Shown piece after piece: positions 24,345 through 37,567 of a stretch of DNA of 64,000 bases (positions within the stretch are counted from its first letter, which is position 1; each line of letters begins with the position of its first letter). Under the pieces are notes generated by a model. It was not told the DNA's origin, did not search any database, and saw nothing but the letters and a program-made list of their open reading frames with translations. The position numbers and the translations under genes were made by a program. Source of the stretch: Viola odorata (Eukaryota > Streptophyta > Magnoliopsida > Malpighiales > Violaceae); the NCBI GenBank assembly GCA_963691705.1, contig OY829537.1, positions 24,490,078 through 24,554,077 of the forward strand, read 5' to 3'.

Positions 24345-26862
24345 TCAAAAAAAAAAACTACAAGTCTGGTGGAGTTGGAGGTAACGGAGGAAGCGTTTCT
24401 GGAATAGGAGGCTCTGGTCCTTCATCTTCATCCATCTCCTCATCATTATCAGAACTAATTGACTCTTTTCAATCGCCGCAAGTCTTAGATTAACGTAAGG
24501 AGTAAGAACTGTCGCACTAAAGTTGGCATCCCCGTAATACTCTAGAAATCCGTCCATAAGGGCATCCATGGCTTTCTTCCACCACCAACCTATCTTTTCT
24601 GAAACCATGTTGAGTTCTTTCTTCTTCTCAAGAAGTTCTTGGCTTAGTGCTGAAGATTTCTCCTTCTCAGCCGCCAATTTCGATTCCAGCTTTTCGTTGA
24701 ACGCCGACAACTCCTCCACTTTGGCCTTCCCTTTATCCCTCTCCTAACGGGTTGCAATCAGCTCCACTTTGCAATCCTCCAATGCATTTTGGGCCTACTC
24801 ATGATATTTAGAGACACTGAAAGTCTCTTCCTGGTAGCTTTTGTACTCATTCCTGGTATGAGCATGCAACATCTTTTCTCTCTCCAGGTCGTCAACAACC
24901 ATCTCGAACTTCTCAGCGCTATACTCAGTCATGTAGTGGAACTGACAAAGAGAAAAGAATATACTACTGCGAACTTGGGCATGTTGAGCACTCAGGGACA
25001 TGCGCCGAAAGGCTTCCCTATCTGCTGGAATGGAAATCAGCTCCGATAGTAGAGAAGTCATTAGCACATCTTGGGCACTAGGTTCTAGAAACCCTAAAGA
25101 TAGATAACCTTGGCATCCCAAGTACCTGAGATTCAATCGATGCGTGACTGAACCGTCTAGGTCCATGGAAGATACATGTGCATTGAGGTCAAAAGGTGGA
25201 CCCTGAATTCGGTTATCGGAGAATAGAAAAGGAGGAAGCACCAGGCCCGGAATAAAATGAAGTTGGATTGGAGCAGAAGTTGTCGTATGAGGAGGACTTA
25301 GCAGATTTTCAGACTGGCTAGCATTTTCTAGGTAGTGGGTAGCTATCGAAGAAGCCAGCAGAGGAGAAGCTCCAGTAGGAGAAAAAGATGTTGGAGTAGG
25401 CTCCCGAGGAATGACGGGAACTTCGCCAAGGAGCTCAGAAGCACAAATACCTTCTGATTCCACAACTAGTGGTGGAAAATTTACTACTGACATGGGTGCG
25501 ACTGGGTGGAGGTTGTACCCCAACATTCGAAGAAGAGCTCTCACCAGCTCTCTTCCATTTTTTGATACGCTTGGAAGCTCACTTAAAAATTCAGTCGGGT
25601 CCATCTTAGAAGTTGAAGTAGAGGAAGAAGAATAGAAAGCCTCTCTTTCAAAGTCACCTAGATGATGACTTACAGTCGGGTGCACTTGAGCCTCGACTTC
25701 TGCAACCGCTAGCTCGACTTCCTGCTCAAAAGCTACGTTTGAGATTTCTGTAGAAAGAGAATCAGGAGACTTAGGGAAACTTGGTAAAGGAGTAGAAACT
25801 TGAGTTGCTGGTATTGTCCTTGCTTGAGAAGAGGAAGCCCCGATATTTTTCTTCTTAGCAGGAACCTCGGCTCGAGAGGAGGAAGCCTCGACAATTTTCT
25901 TCTTGGACGGGGGAGTCCTTGCTCAAGGAGGAGATGGTGCGGTTTTCTTGGCCCTCTTGCGTAATGAATCCAGTAGCCCACCTTCTGGTATCACTATAAA
26001 AAAGAAAAAACATTAGAATCAGAAAAACTTGGAAAGTAAAGAAGCTTAATGGAAACTCACCAATCCGGCAGTCCGATAACCGAACACCGGTAGCGAGATT
26101 CCTAGTATGGAATAGTGTGTTCACTCCCAGTAGTCTATCAACCTAGGCACCCTCTTTAGGAGAAATTCCACTTGGTTTATGCTAGGATTTTTCAGTAATG
26201 ATCCGGTTGAACCCAGATCTCCATTGGGGTGTCGGTAATTTGATCACAAAAAATTGATCCTTCCAGCCATGCACGGAGGGCTTGAATTTTTGAAAATTCT
26301 ATAGGAAAGATCGGACCGATGTGTCTTCCCAGCGAGGAAACATAGTTATCATACTCCTCTAGTAATATAATTGGCAAAAGATACGGAATAAGGCAACAAA
26401 TGGAAAAGGGGTGTCATTCAGCTCATAGATTCGAAGAAAGGCGTAAATCCCAGACCATGAGTTTGGGGAGATTTGAGCCAAGTTTAAGTCATATTGGTTC
26501 AACATATTAGGAATCATTGGGTGAAGGGGTAAACGGAAACCATATTGGAACATCTTGGTATATAATATCCTTCGATTACCCCTTAGAGTACTATTCAACC
26601 TAAGGTTCTCACCAACAACATAGATACTATATTTATTAGAAAAGAAAGCCTCAAAAGTAGTCAGTTCCCCCCACAACTCACCAAAATCGGTCATTACCGT
26701 GGGTGTTCTCTCAATTTTGTTCTCAGCCAGACCCTTGGGTTTTATTTGAGGTACGACATGAGGGATGATTGGAATATCACTTAAAAGGAACGTGCAGGTC
26801 AAGATTCTAAAATCAAAGGACATAAAGAGATTGATAGTAAATACCTTTCGAAAATGGAGCAA
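24345..26862 (-). pseudogene. Antisense gene of Tat element B: Transposase_28-like domain plus coiled coil
   Basis: The minus strand encodes a Transposase_28-like N-terminal half (26760-26100: MFQYGFRLPLHPMIPNMLN, SWSGIYAFLRIYELN) and a C-terminal half with a Ser/Pro-rich region (25685-25200) and a coiled coil (EREKMLHAHTRNEYKSYQEE, EKLESKLAAEKEKSSALSQE). A GTGAGT donor at about 26061 and TTTTTTATAG acceptor at about 25996 bracket a short AT-rich intron at the same place as in element A. A second possible intron, donor GTATTT at about 26845, lies just upstream of the domain. Stops, for example at about 26359 and 24740, show that this copy is broken. The product's role is unknown. Confidence 0.6.
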
Positions 26863-27009
26863 AGTGAAGGCCGGAGCTTAGTCGGAATTCGATTGAGAAT
26901 TAGAATACAGAAGGAATACGGGAGAAGAAGACGAGAATAAAAGAAGCAAGGAAATTTTGATTACAGGCGGACAGAAGGTAAAAAATTGGAATGGAAGAAA
27001 GAAAGAGCA

Positions 27010-27016
27010 ATTTATA
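27010..27016 (-). promoter_or_regulatory. Putative TATA box of the antisense gene, element B
   Basis: The minus strand reads TATAAAT, followed by the CT-rich leader TGCTCTTTCTTTCTTCC. This is the position of the TATA box found in element A (6677-6684), about 150 bp from the first candidate donor site. Confidence 0.45.
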
Positions 27017-27403
27017 ATGCAGATACACCTCAAGACCGTTTGAGCCCCCTATCGGAAGGTGACACATGGCGAAAGAGCCAATTGGGGGCTGACACGTGGT
27101 GGTACATATTTATTAATTTATTTTAATCAACCTGTGTCTGCTGTATAGACCTTTTCAAATTGGAACCGCAACTTTTGGGGTATTCAAAGCGGTATGTCAC
27201 ACCAACTCCCAACGACTACTTTTGTCTTGAATGGATGAGAAGAGGCCACATAGGCTAGCGCATGCCGAGGACGATCATCACCTCCTGCACTGCATTTATG
27301 ATGAATTTCAGAGCATTTAATGCGCTGTCAATTAATAAATAGCATTCTGGAAAGATAAAGGAAGCCCTTAGTGAACACTCGGGCTCATTTTCGGTTGAGC
27401 CTC

Positions 27404-28842
27404 TGATAATACAAATAAATATACCAAGGGTACTTTCGACCTTTCATCACCAGCAAGGGCTCCCAGTATATCCCAATATCGATATATGCCCACGGACACT
27501 AGTCATGATTCATAACGACACCGGTTACCCTAGGTGTGTATAATTTTATATGATGTATTAAGGGAATCTATCGGGAAAAAAGGATAGGTATCGGTAGTGG
27601 CCAATTGTGTCCAAGCGACACATGTCCATGGTGACTCCTCATGAGGGCAGAGCTATAAATACCCCTCTTACCCCCTACTTAGGGACGAACACACATAGGG
27701 TTGCTCATCGGACGGTATCGGTAGATACCGTCCGATATTTTATGATATTCGGTATACCGAATCATCAAAAATTTCTACTGTACCGAAATGCCGAAATATA
27801 GTTCGGTACGGTATTTCGGACCTTCATTAATCAATGGAAATTCTGAAAATTTTGACATCCAACAAAATTAAACAAAAATCCATACATCAAATAATTATAC
27901 ATGTTTACTGAAATTTAGACAACATACCAATAACCAAATTGATAGTATTGAAATTGAAATTGATGCTTATGAAATTAGGGCAGGAAGCATATGAAATTAG
28001 GGCAGCGACTTCAGTGGTGGTGACTGTTGTTGTTGCAGGTGGCGGCAGTGGTGGTGGGTCTGATGGCCGAGGCAGATCTGGTGCTGTGGAATTGGAAGGA
28101 ACAACTGCCGAGTGGTGGTGGTGGCTGGTGGTGATGGCCTAGCCAGATCTGGTGGCTGTTGCTGTTGCTATTGTCGGTCGTGGTGTGGTCGGCAGTGCGA
28201 TGTTGCTGTTGTTGTTGTCGGTCGTAGTGTTGTCGGAGGAGAAAGAGTGAAGAAAAAAATGAAGGAGAGAAAAGAAAGAAAAATACAAAGAAGAAAGAAA
28301 GAAAGGCAGAGATAAAATGAAATGAAAAGAAAAGAAAGAAAAAAAGATAAAAAGGTAAAAACTGACCGTATTTGCATTAGGAATCTAGGACAAGATGTAT
28401 TTTTGCCCAGCCTAGCCCACCCAAGCCCATGTTTCCTTTAGGCATTGCCGAACCCACCAAAAAACTGACCGTACCGTACCGAAATTTATTTTGGTATGGT
28501 ACAGTAATACCGAAATACCAAATTGTGTAAAAAAATACCGTCCTAATTTGCGTTCGGACGGTATGGTAATTTGGTATTCGGTATTTCGGTGTGCAGCCCT
28601 AGACACACATACACGCACGCATACACAAAACGCTGCCCATATCACTGCTCATCTGTCGGTCCCCTCCCCCCCATCCGATAGTTTCCCTGGTCGTTTGTTT
28701 TCATCATTTTCTGACTTGATCGTCAAAGCTTCTACGCCGGAGCCCCCGTCCATCTCTTTGCAGGTGATTTAGGAGCGCGAGATCCATCAACTCTAGCCAA
28801 CCAGATTACAAAATAGCCCTCACCCTAAATCCAGGACTATCA
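27404..28842 (+). repeat. 3' LTR of element B, interrupted by a hAT element
   Basis: It starts TGATAATAC and ends GGACTATCA. After removing the 906-bp insert and its duplication, 525 bp remain against 520 bp for the 5' LTR. TATA box at 27654-27661. No purine-rich polypurine tract is visible before it; instead GGGCTCA...TGAGCC forms an imperfect inverted repeat. Confidence 0.9.
27696..28601. mobile_element. Non-autonomous hAT element (906 bp) in the 3' LTR of B
   Basis: The ends TAGGGTTGC and GCAGCCCTA are imperfect inverted repeats, flanked by AACACACA (27688-27695) and GACACACA (28602-28609), an 8-bp duplication with one change; the uninterrupted 5' LTR reads GACACACA. A perfect hairpin (CGGACGGTATC, 4-nt loop, 27709-27734) and many copies of CCGAAATACC/GGTATTTCGG occupy the ends. 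The centre is GT-rich without a transposase, so it depends on a hAT source elsewhere. Confidence 0.87.
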
Positions 28843-28847
28843 ATAAT

Positions 28848-29345
28848 AAATTGTATGATTTTAGTTTAATTGTAAATTATGGTCTTTTTATTAAATGATG
28901 TGGTATTTTCTTAGCCACTTATCAAAATAATATTGACTTAGTTTACCATCCTATCTCTATTTTTGAAGGGATGGAAATGTTCTAACCATATCGGCCGGAG
29001 TGGAACAAGTTTCACAATACTGACACCAACACTTCTAGAGATATTGAACCAAAATAAATTTACCCTTATTGCCTCAAAATAGTTTCGAGAAAGAAAAAGA
29101 ATGATTTTACAATTACACCTAATCTTTTCCTAAGATTATATAGGGAATTCACTCAAGTATGAAAAATGAAAATGAGTCACTTCTGTAAATAATTATGAAT
29201 TAAATTTTCTCAAGTATTAAATACGTGAGGATTTACTTAAGGAGTTTGCACGTATAAACATTATTATATCGAGAGGGTGTGTAGTGTAATTGGCTTTAAT
29301 ATCCCCAGGCTCTTAAACGGGCTCCGAACAGTGTACGTCTACTTC
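28848..29345. other. Intergenic, upstream of RPL8
   Basis: AT-rich sequence with no coding frame or recognised repeat. The RPL8 promoter begins near its end. Confidence 0.5.
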
Positions 29346-29351
29346 GCTTAT

Positions 29352-30902
<1,551 letters not shown>

Positions 30903-32939
30903 TTTACTTTGTTTTTGTTGTGTGTTATCCCGTAATAGATTATTTCTGAACTAATGGGCATGTTCTGTAGTCGAAGTTTTGATAAGTTGTTTGAGTTTCA
31001 GATTCTGCTGTTTAATGACAATGTTTTACGAAATGGCGACATGGTTTTCTGCTTACATCGTTTTCTATGATTATGTTGCTTTTGACAAAAGCTCATTTCC
31101 GAAAATGCTTCAATGGAAATGGATTTGCCAGTTTCTTATTTAAAACTAACTCGGAATTTGAAACTGGCAATTTGGTGGGGAGTTTAGGTTCCTGAGGCGT
31201 TCATTTGTGTATAGGAATACAACTTTCTGAATATTCACTGGAATATCCGTGAAACTGCATTTACTTGAATAATATCGAACAAAAGTACGTCTAATCACCG
31301 TAATGTTGTGTTTTTAATTGATTTGTTGTTTGATACTAACTCTTAAATAGTCGTCTATGTTAGAAGGTCATTGCACATGTAATAGTAGTATCAGTATTTG
31401 TGACTCCTTGTGCTGTGGTTTGAACTTGGGCATTTTTTAGAGATGTTTTGAAGAGGAGAGTAGATCATGAGCTCGCTGACAAGCACATCGTAACAGTAAT
31501 TTTTAGTTGTTGTCAATGTAGATATGAAATTCGAATTCGAATTCGTGACCATATCTGATCTATAATAAACTTAAGTAGCTAAAGGCTAGAAACAAAACCT
31601 GCTTTTAAAAGCCATAATAATAGCAAAATATAATGGCAGCACGGTTGATTATCAATGTAAAAGCCACAATAATAGCAAATTATATTGCGATTGGTTATCA
31701 ATGTATCACCTCGCGTTCCGGCACCTTAACTATCCCCTCGACGATATTTTTACTACACAATTATGTATTATTAAGTTTGCGACTGAAGTATTGCCACTAA
31801 TGTTAAGGATTTTGGACAAATCTATTACCATGTTTTTTTTTGTTAGTTGTAGACCGTTGTTTTTGTCCAACAATTGTCAGTTGGTTTAGTTTTTTGTGCG
31901 AATTCAGCCATTTTTTAAACAATTGAGCCAATTATAAGGAATTACTGAACTCAACCACTTGCTGTCATTACTCTTTGGTTTTTTATTGAGGTCTATCCTA
32001 TAATTGGGTGGTTGAAAATATCCTTAAAGTAATTTAAGTGTTAGAATGTCATTTTAACTTTCTGCATCTTTTTTCTCTCTATTGAAGAAAGGAAATCAAT
32101 CAAGTTTTGTAGTTTTACCAAATGGTTAATCAACTCACATAACTGACTCAACCTAATCCTATTGGTACAAAACTGAAACTACATCCATTGAATGAGGGGT
32201 AAGGTTGAATTTTATTTCTTTTTTAAAAAAATTAACCCGCATTAATAAATATAGGGATTTTACGTAAAAAACTGACTCAATCCGCATAAACAGTTACAAG
32301 TGTTAAAGCTATAATTTTAGCAGAAAAATAGTTTCTAATAATATGCAAACATAATTTTTCATTAAAATATACATTTCTAACATTTTCGTCTAAAATACCG
32401 TATAAAAATTTAGTTATTGCTTGTTTTCTTTTACGTATTCACTTTAAAAAATTCAATTTAAACTAAAATTTTATATTTAAACTCTTTTTTTCTAATGTTA
32501 AAATTGTGATTATAGAAATAAAATTAATATACATCCAACACGTTTAATCCGCTTAACTGAAATTAATATATATAGACATAAGGCCGATATAAATCTTCTA
32601 AATCGACTAAATGCGGATTGAATGTAGAATTTGATAAACGAACACCTTAGAATTTTTTTTATTAATAATTAATATTTTTTTTATTTCCTTTAAAAGATAT
32701 TTTCTTATTTTTGAGATGTAAAATTAAATTAGACATACTCGGGATAGTCACGCTCTTGGAATTGTAACTCTTGACTTAGGATTTGTTGCCTCCAAATTTT
32801 GTCCGTTACGATAGGCTTTAACTTAGCTGGAGTTTGGTATATAATCTTTTTTAATTTTGCATTTTTAAGGTCGGATTAAAGTGTCAACTTTTAAAAAAAA
32901 TATAATTCTCTCTTATAAAAAGAAAGAAAGAATGCACGG
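30903..32939. other. Intergenic, containing the displaced MSRA5 core promoter
   Basis: No gene recognised over about 2 kb; a 62-codon frame at 31701 has no known domain. The last 60 bases are the sequence that lay directly upstream of MSRA5 before element C inserted: TATAAAAA (32914-32921) then a CT/GA-rich stretch and the CACGG target site (32935-32939). Confidence 0.5.
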
Positions 32940-33767
32940 TGATACGATCATGCCTAGCCTCGTATTGGTGAGGAATGAGCACACATCCGAGGGTCGAGAG
33001 ACATGCCCGAAGCCATCGAACATAGGCGAGATCCGTATCAACCTGAGGCCACCCACGTGGCCTAGCTTTTCCCGCACGCGCGCCGAGCCAACCATCAAGA
33101 CAACGCTTAGCAGCATGACGCCAACAGATGGCCATTTTGTTGTTTATTTTTCTGTAGCTAGAGGCATGCGCCAAGCCCCTAGCGGCATGCCACCAAGCCC
33201 AGTCCAGAAACGCGAATTTGGCCAATTTGAGGGCTTTTGAGCTTATTTTGTGTAATAGTATAAATAGCTACTTCTCTTCTTATTTTAGATAGTTTATGTT
33301 GAGTGTTTATTGCTTGAGTTAGAGAATTATTCTCCCCCTAAACACATGTAAACTCACCTTATAAGATTCAGGGTTTGAAGACACTTTGATTCTTTGTAAG
33401 TAAAACAACAAGTCTTCTCTTTTATGTGTAATCGTTACTACTTCATTTGTGTGAACAATCGTGTGTAATATTTGAAGCAATATTCTCGTTCATTTGAGAG
33501 CAATATATTGTACCCGTGTGTTGCATCCAAGTGTTCATCAAGTCAAGCTCAAGTATTCAATCTCTAATTGTTCAAGCTTCCACCTCTAATCTCCTCCACC
33601 TTCATCCGGGTAAATTCGTTTATTATTTTTGCTGCATGTCTCCATCCTTTCCTCCATATCTTCTTGTGTATTTTTTATTTTGTTTCATGTGTTAAACTCA
33701 AGGCTAGATCCTCCCCGAGTATTTCACATTTCGGCTTGCAAACAACAAGTCGATCTGTGTCGTATCA
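32940..33767 (+). repeat. 5' LTR of element C
   Basis: 828 bp from TGATACGATC to GTCGTATCA. TATA box TATAAATA at 33259-33266. Followed after a 2-nt spacer by the TGGTAGCGGAGC primer-binding site. Confidence 0.9.
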
Positions 33768-35285
33768 GGTGGTAGCGGAGCTTTTAGCGCTTTGAGTTCA
33801 TTCTGTTTGTGTTTGTTGTTCCACCCAAAAATTCTGAAATATTACATGCTTAAAATTTCATCTGTGTAAAACAAAAATTATTTTAGAGTCGACTGTCAAT
33901 TCGGTGGAATTTTCATACTTTTTGACCGCCAAAAAAAAGTGTGCAGATTTTACTCGAGAAAAATAGTTCTTGTGTTTGTGCTCAATTTTCTGTGTCTTCC
34001 AATCAGAATTTCTTTTTATTTCCTTCATAAAAGTTGTATATTTGTGTCTTATAAATGTCTGTGTTTAATTTCGTAAATTAATTTAATTGTTTGCTGTTTA
34101 TTTGAGTCCAAATCCGAAGGTCTGTCCAAGAACAGTTCACCAGATAGTTTGTTGTTCTTGTTGTGTTCTTCATTGTTCTTGAGTCTTTTCTTTTGATCCA
34201 TTTGGTTTTCATACATCTTAAAGTCTTTGTTTCCCTCTTATTTAATATTATTTGTTGATGTGTCATTTTTCCTCTCATTAATTAGGCCAGCCAGCTCCAT
34301 CACATTTCCCTCTTGTTGCCTGTGTTGTGTTCCTTATAAAATTATAGAAAAATAGCATATAGCCTCTCCTTTTAAGCCTCTTTTATCTGGATATTTAGTT
34401 AGTTAAGGACTGAAGCAAAAGCCCTACCAAAAACAGCACCCACTAACCTTGTCACACCTAGCCAACTACTCCCCCAAAATCAGGGCAACTTGTCCCTTTT
34501 GAGTAGTCTAGCTGTGCTAGCGTCCTTTGCTGAGTAATATACCTTTCTTTACCCCTATTTAAGCTACAAAATAGCTAAGACAAGTGGAGAGTGCAGGCTA
34601 CACAAAAGTTCTAAACATAAAGGAAGAAAACAGAAGCCAACCAAAGTCCTAAACCTTACATTTTCAGCTAGTTGTTTGAGAGAAAAACGTGGGAGTGTCT
34701 TGAACTTCCAAAAATACTTTGCTACTGTCCTAAAAACCTTCTTTAAGTATTTTATCTTTGATTCTCCAAGTACTTTGTGTCAAGTTCTTAAGTCCTGAAC
34801 ACATTTTTGTTTCTCTCTTCCAAGTCTCAAGTCAAGTCACCATTTTTCAGCAAGTGTGTCCTTGAGTCTTGTCCCTTTTCTTGGTGTCTTCAGATGAAAT
34901 TTTGCTTCTTTCTTGGCTTAAACTTGTAGAGATTTATCTAAGGAGTGTTCATATTTAATTTTGTGAATTAATTTAATCGTTTCCTATTTTTCGTGTGTCG
35001 CATTCAAAAGTTGTGCAAAATTGTGCAATTTTTCCAGCAAACTATTTTTGGTATTTTTTGTGTTCTTGCTTGTATAAATTCGTGGATTGAATCCCTGTGA
35101 CTGAACTTAAGATTGCTAGCTTGAACATTGCCAAGACACGATTCAGTTTGAAGAAGAGTTGAGAGATTTTGTGAGTACAATTTTTTTTGGTGCTTAAACA
35201 CGAATGTAAACACGTGAGGGAGATTTGTTTTTTTTTTTTAACTAACGTATAGACATACATATAGTTTGTTCATTTTGTAGGTACA

Positions 35286-36250
35286 ATGACTTCATACAAT
35301 TCTTGTCAATCAAGCTATGGCCTAGGTCCCTCCGAACAAGGCTTTGTCCATGGCCCCTCTACTAGTGGTCACAACCATCAAGACCACACCAATTCTCGCC
35401 ATCGACGAGTTTCCCTTCCTATTTTTAGAGGAACAATCGATCCGGCCGAATATATTGAATAAGAGTACCGCCACCAATACCTTATTGATCGTTATCAACC
35501 TTCGGAGAGCAAGATACTCAAGATTGTTGTCATGACACTTGATGATTATGCTTATCATTGGTGGATCCAACTAGTCCGTACAAGGGAAAGAAGCCAAAGA
35601 GATCCAATTGATACTTGGGATAAAATAAGGCGAGTGATGCGTAAGCGATTTGCACCCTCACACTATCAACGACGGTTGGAAAATGAATTGTTTTCTATTC
35701 AACAAGGGTCCAAATCCGTGAGAGCTTACTTCAATAAGTTCGATGATTTACTCATCAAGACTCATATCTAAGAAGAAGAGTGCATGATCATGGGAAGGTT
35801 TGAGGATGGATTAAACGAAAGGATTAAACGTCGACTTTTCACTTATGATTTTTCAACCTTACAATTCATGCTCTATTTTGCTTTGAAAATAGAAGATCGT
35901 GAGTCCTCAAGAAACCTAAGCCGTAGCTCATCCCAAACGGCCCCTACACCCGCTTAACCTTGTCAACCGAATGTGATGATAAAATGCAAATTGATTGAGA
36001 GGAGAGAGGTTGGAAATAATGTAACAGTGAGTGAAAAGGGTGAGCTTGAAAGTGAGGTAAAAGACGGTGATCTTGAGCGTGAAAAGCGTGAGATGAGTGG
36101 AGGGAAAAGAGAGGATGATGTGCTTGCTATTTGCAATGAAAAAGAGATGTTTGCACACCCTATGAGTGAAATTAGTGAGGAAACACAAGAGAGGACAGAA
36201 AATTTGAGAGAAGGGAAGAAAGAAAAGCCTCGCGAGGATGTGTTGATTGC
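35286..36250 (+). pseudogene. Degenerate gag of element C
   Basis: From ATG 35286 the frame gives VSLPIFRGTIDPAEYIE then a stop (35460-35462). It continues KILKIVVMTLDDYAYHWW, RVMRKRFAPSHYQRRLENEL and RAYFNKFDDLL, the Retrotrans_gag pattern, until a stop at 35769-35771. The following 480 bases are charged, low-complexity sequence. No zinc knuckle or pol was found. A last stretch (36379-36611) ends in the DSRTNPFEG motif seen at the pol end of related elements, so the middle was lost. Confidence 0.78.
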
Positions 36251-36611
36251 CTAATGATCCAGTGAGCGTGCCTTTGAGCAATGAGGATCATTTAGCTATC
36301 TCTAACGCTAACCATTCTTTTTCTCTTGTTTGCAAGCCTCTTGTGTAGGTTTTTCCTACTGATTTTGTAGAGGGCACAATGGATATAAGCTCATCTCCAA
36401 TTATTTTGGCGTTGGTGGAGGAAAACCACCTTGATATCTATGCGGATGCGGGGACTTACGAGGACCCTTTCCTTCATTACATTCCTAGCCACCGTCGTGA
36501 GCTTCTAGTGAGGTGTTCTTTGCAAAGCATGTTGAGTTGTGTGCGCCCAAGTCAAGACCGTCATTTTAAAGCTATGGATTCGAGGACGAATCCTTTCGAA
36601 GGGAAAGGTGA

Positions 36612-37417
36612 TGATACGATCATGCCTAGCCTCGTCTTGGTGAGGAATGAGCACACATCCAAGGGCCGAGAGACATGCCCAAAGCCATCGAACATAGGCG
36701 AGATTCGTGCCAACCTGAGGCCACCCGGGTGGCCTAGCTTTTCCCTCCCGCCCGCCGAGCCAACCATCAAGACAACGCTAGCGGCATGTAGCCAACAGAT
36801 GGCCATTTTGTTGCTTATTTTGCCGTAGCAAGCAGCATGCCACCAAGCACAGTCCAGAAACGCGAATTTGGCCAATTTGAGGGCTTTTGAGCTTATTTTG
36901 TGTAATAGTATAAATAGCTACTTCTCTTCTTATTTTAGATAGTTTATGTTGAGTGTTTATTGCTTAAGTTAGAGAATACTCCTCCCTCTAAATACATGTA
37001 AACTCACCTTGTAAGATTTAGGATTTGAAAACACCTTGATTCTTTGCAAGTAAAACAATGAGTCTTCTCATTTATGTATAATCATTATTACTTCATTTGT
37101 GTGAACAATTGTGTGTAATATTTGAAGCAATATTCTTGTTCATTTGAGAGCAATATATTGTACCCGAGTGTTGCATTCAAGTGTTTATCAAGCCAAGCTC
37201 AAGTATTCAATCTCTAATTGTTCAAACTTCCACCTCTAATCTCCTCCACCTTCATCCGGGTAAATTTATTTATTATTTTCGCTGCGTGTCTCCATCCTTT
37301 CTTCTATATCTTCTTGTGTATTTGTTGTTGTGTTTCGTGTGTTAAACTCAAGGCTAAATCCTGCTCGAATATTTTATGTTTCAGCTTGCAAACAACAAGT
37401 TGATCTGTGTCGTATCA
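36612..37417 (+). repeat. 3' LTR of element C
   Basis: 806 bp, near-identical to the 5' LTR with some small deletions. TATA box TATAAATA at 36909-36916; transcription from here would enter MSRA5 about 620 nt downstream. Confidence 0.9.
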
Positions 37418-37567
37418 CACGGTCAAAACTCTCAACTCGAGTAAAAAAACAAAATCATGTCCGTAAACCGGCATACCCTTCCCTCCCTTACATTTCCAAA
37501 TGAGTGCAATTTCTCCGGATCAATGGACGGTAGTCCGAACCGGAACTTCACCCTCTCAATACCTATT

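Larger units (their letters stand above)
13314..28842 (+). mobile_element. Tat-lineage Ty3/gypsy retrotransposon B, complete but decayed
   Basis: It is bounded by TG...CA LTRs and an exact 5-bp duplication ATAAT (13309-13313 and 28843-28847). Order: 5' LTR, leader, gag, protease, RT, RNase H, integrase, tandem repeats, antisense gene, 3' LTR. The FHKAPGHDTEGCRH-type gag motif, YVDDM RT motif and NNAAEYEALLTGLRI RNase H motif are typical of the Tat lineage. Two solo LTRs sit in gag (14002-16967, 17254-18239) and a hAT element sits in the 3' LTR (27696-28601). The coding regions contain many stops, so it cannot move by itself. Confidence 0.93.
32940..37417 (+). mobile_element. Non-autonomous Ty3/gypsy-like LTR element C (4478 bp)
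   Basis: The ends are TGATACGATC and GTATCA with an exact duplication CACGG (32935-32939 and 37418-37422). 5' LTR 32940-33767, primer-binding site TGGTAGCGGAGC from 33770, degenerate gag (35286-36250), purine-rich tract (GAAGGGAAAGG, about 36598-36608), 3' LTR 36612-37417. No protease, RT, RNase H or integrase frame is present, so it needs enzymes in trans. It stands about 150 bp upstream of MSRA5 in the same orientation. Confidence 0.92.

Noticed and set aside
32884..33240. Frames of more than 110 codons in the LTRs of element C, both strands
   Set aside because: They lie in LTR promoter/untranslated sequence, differ between the two LTRs by frameshifts and show no domain.
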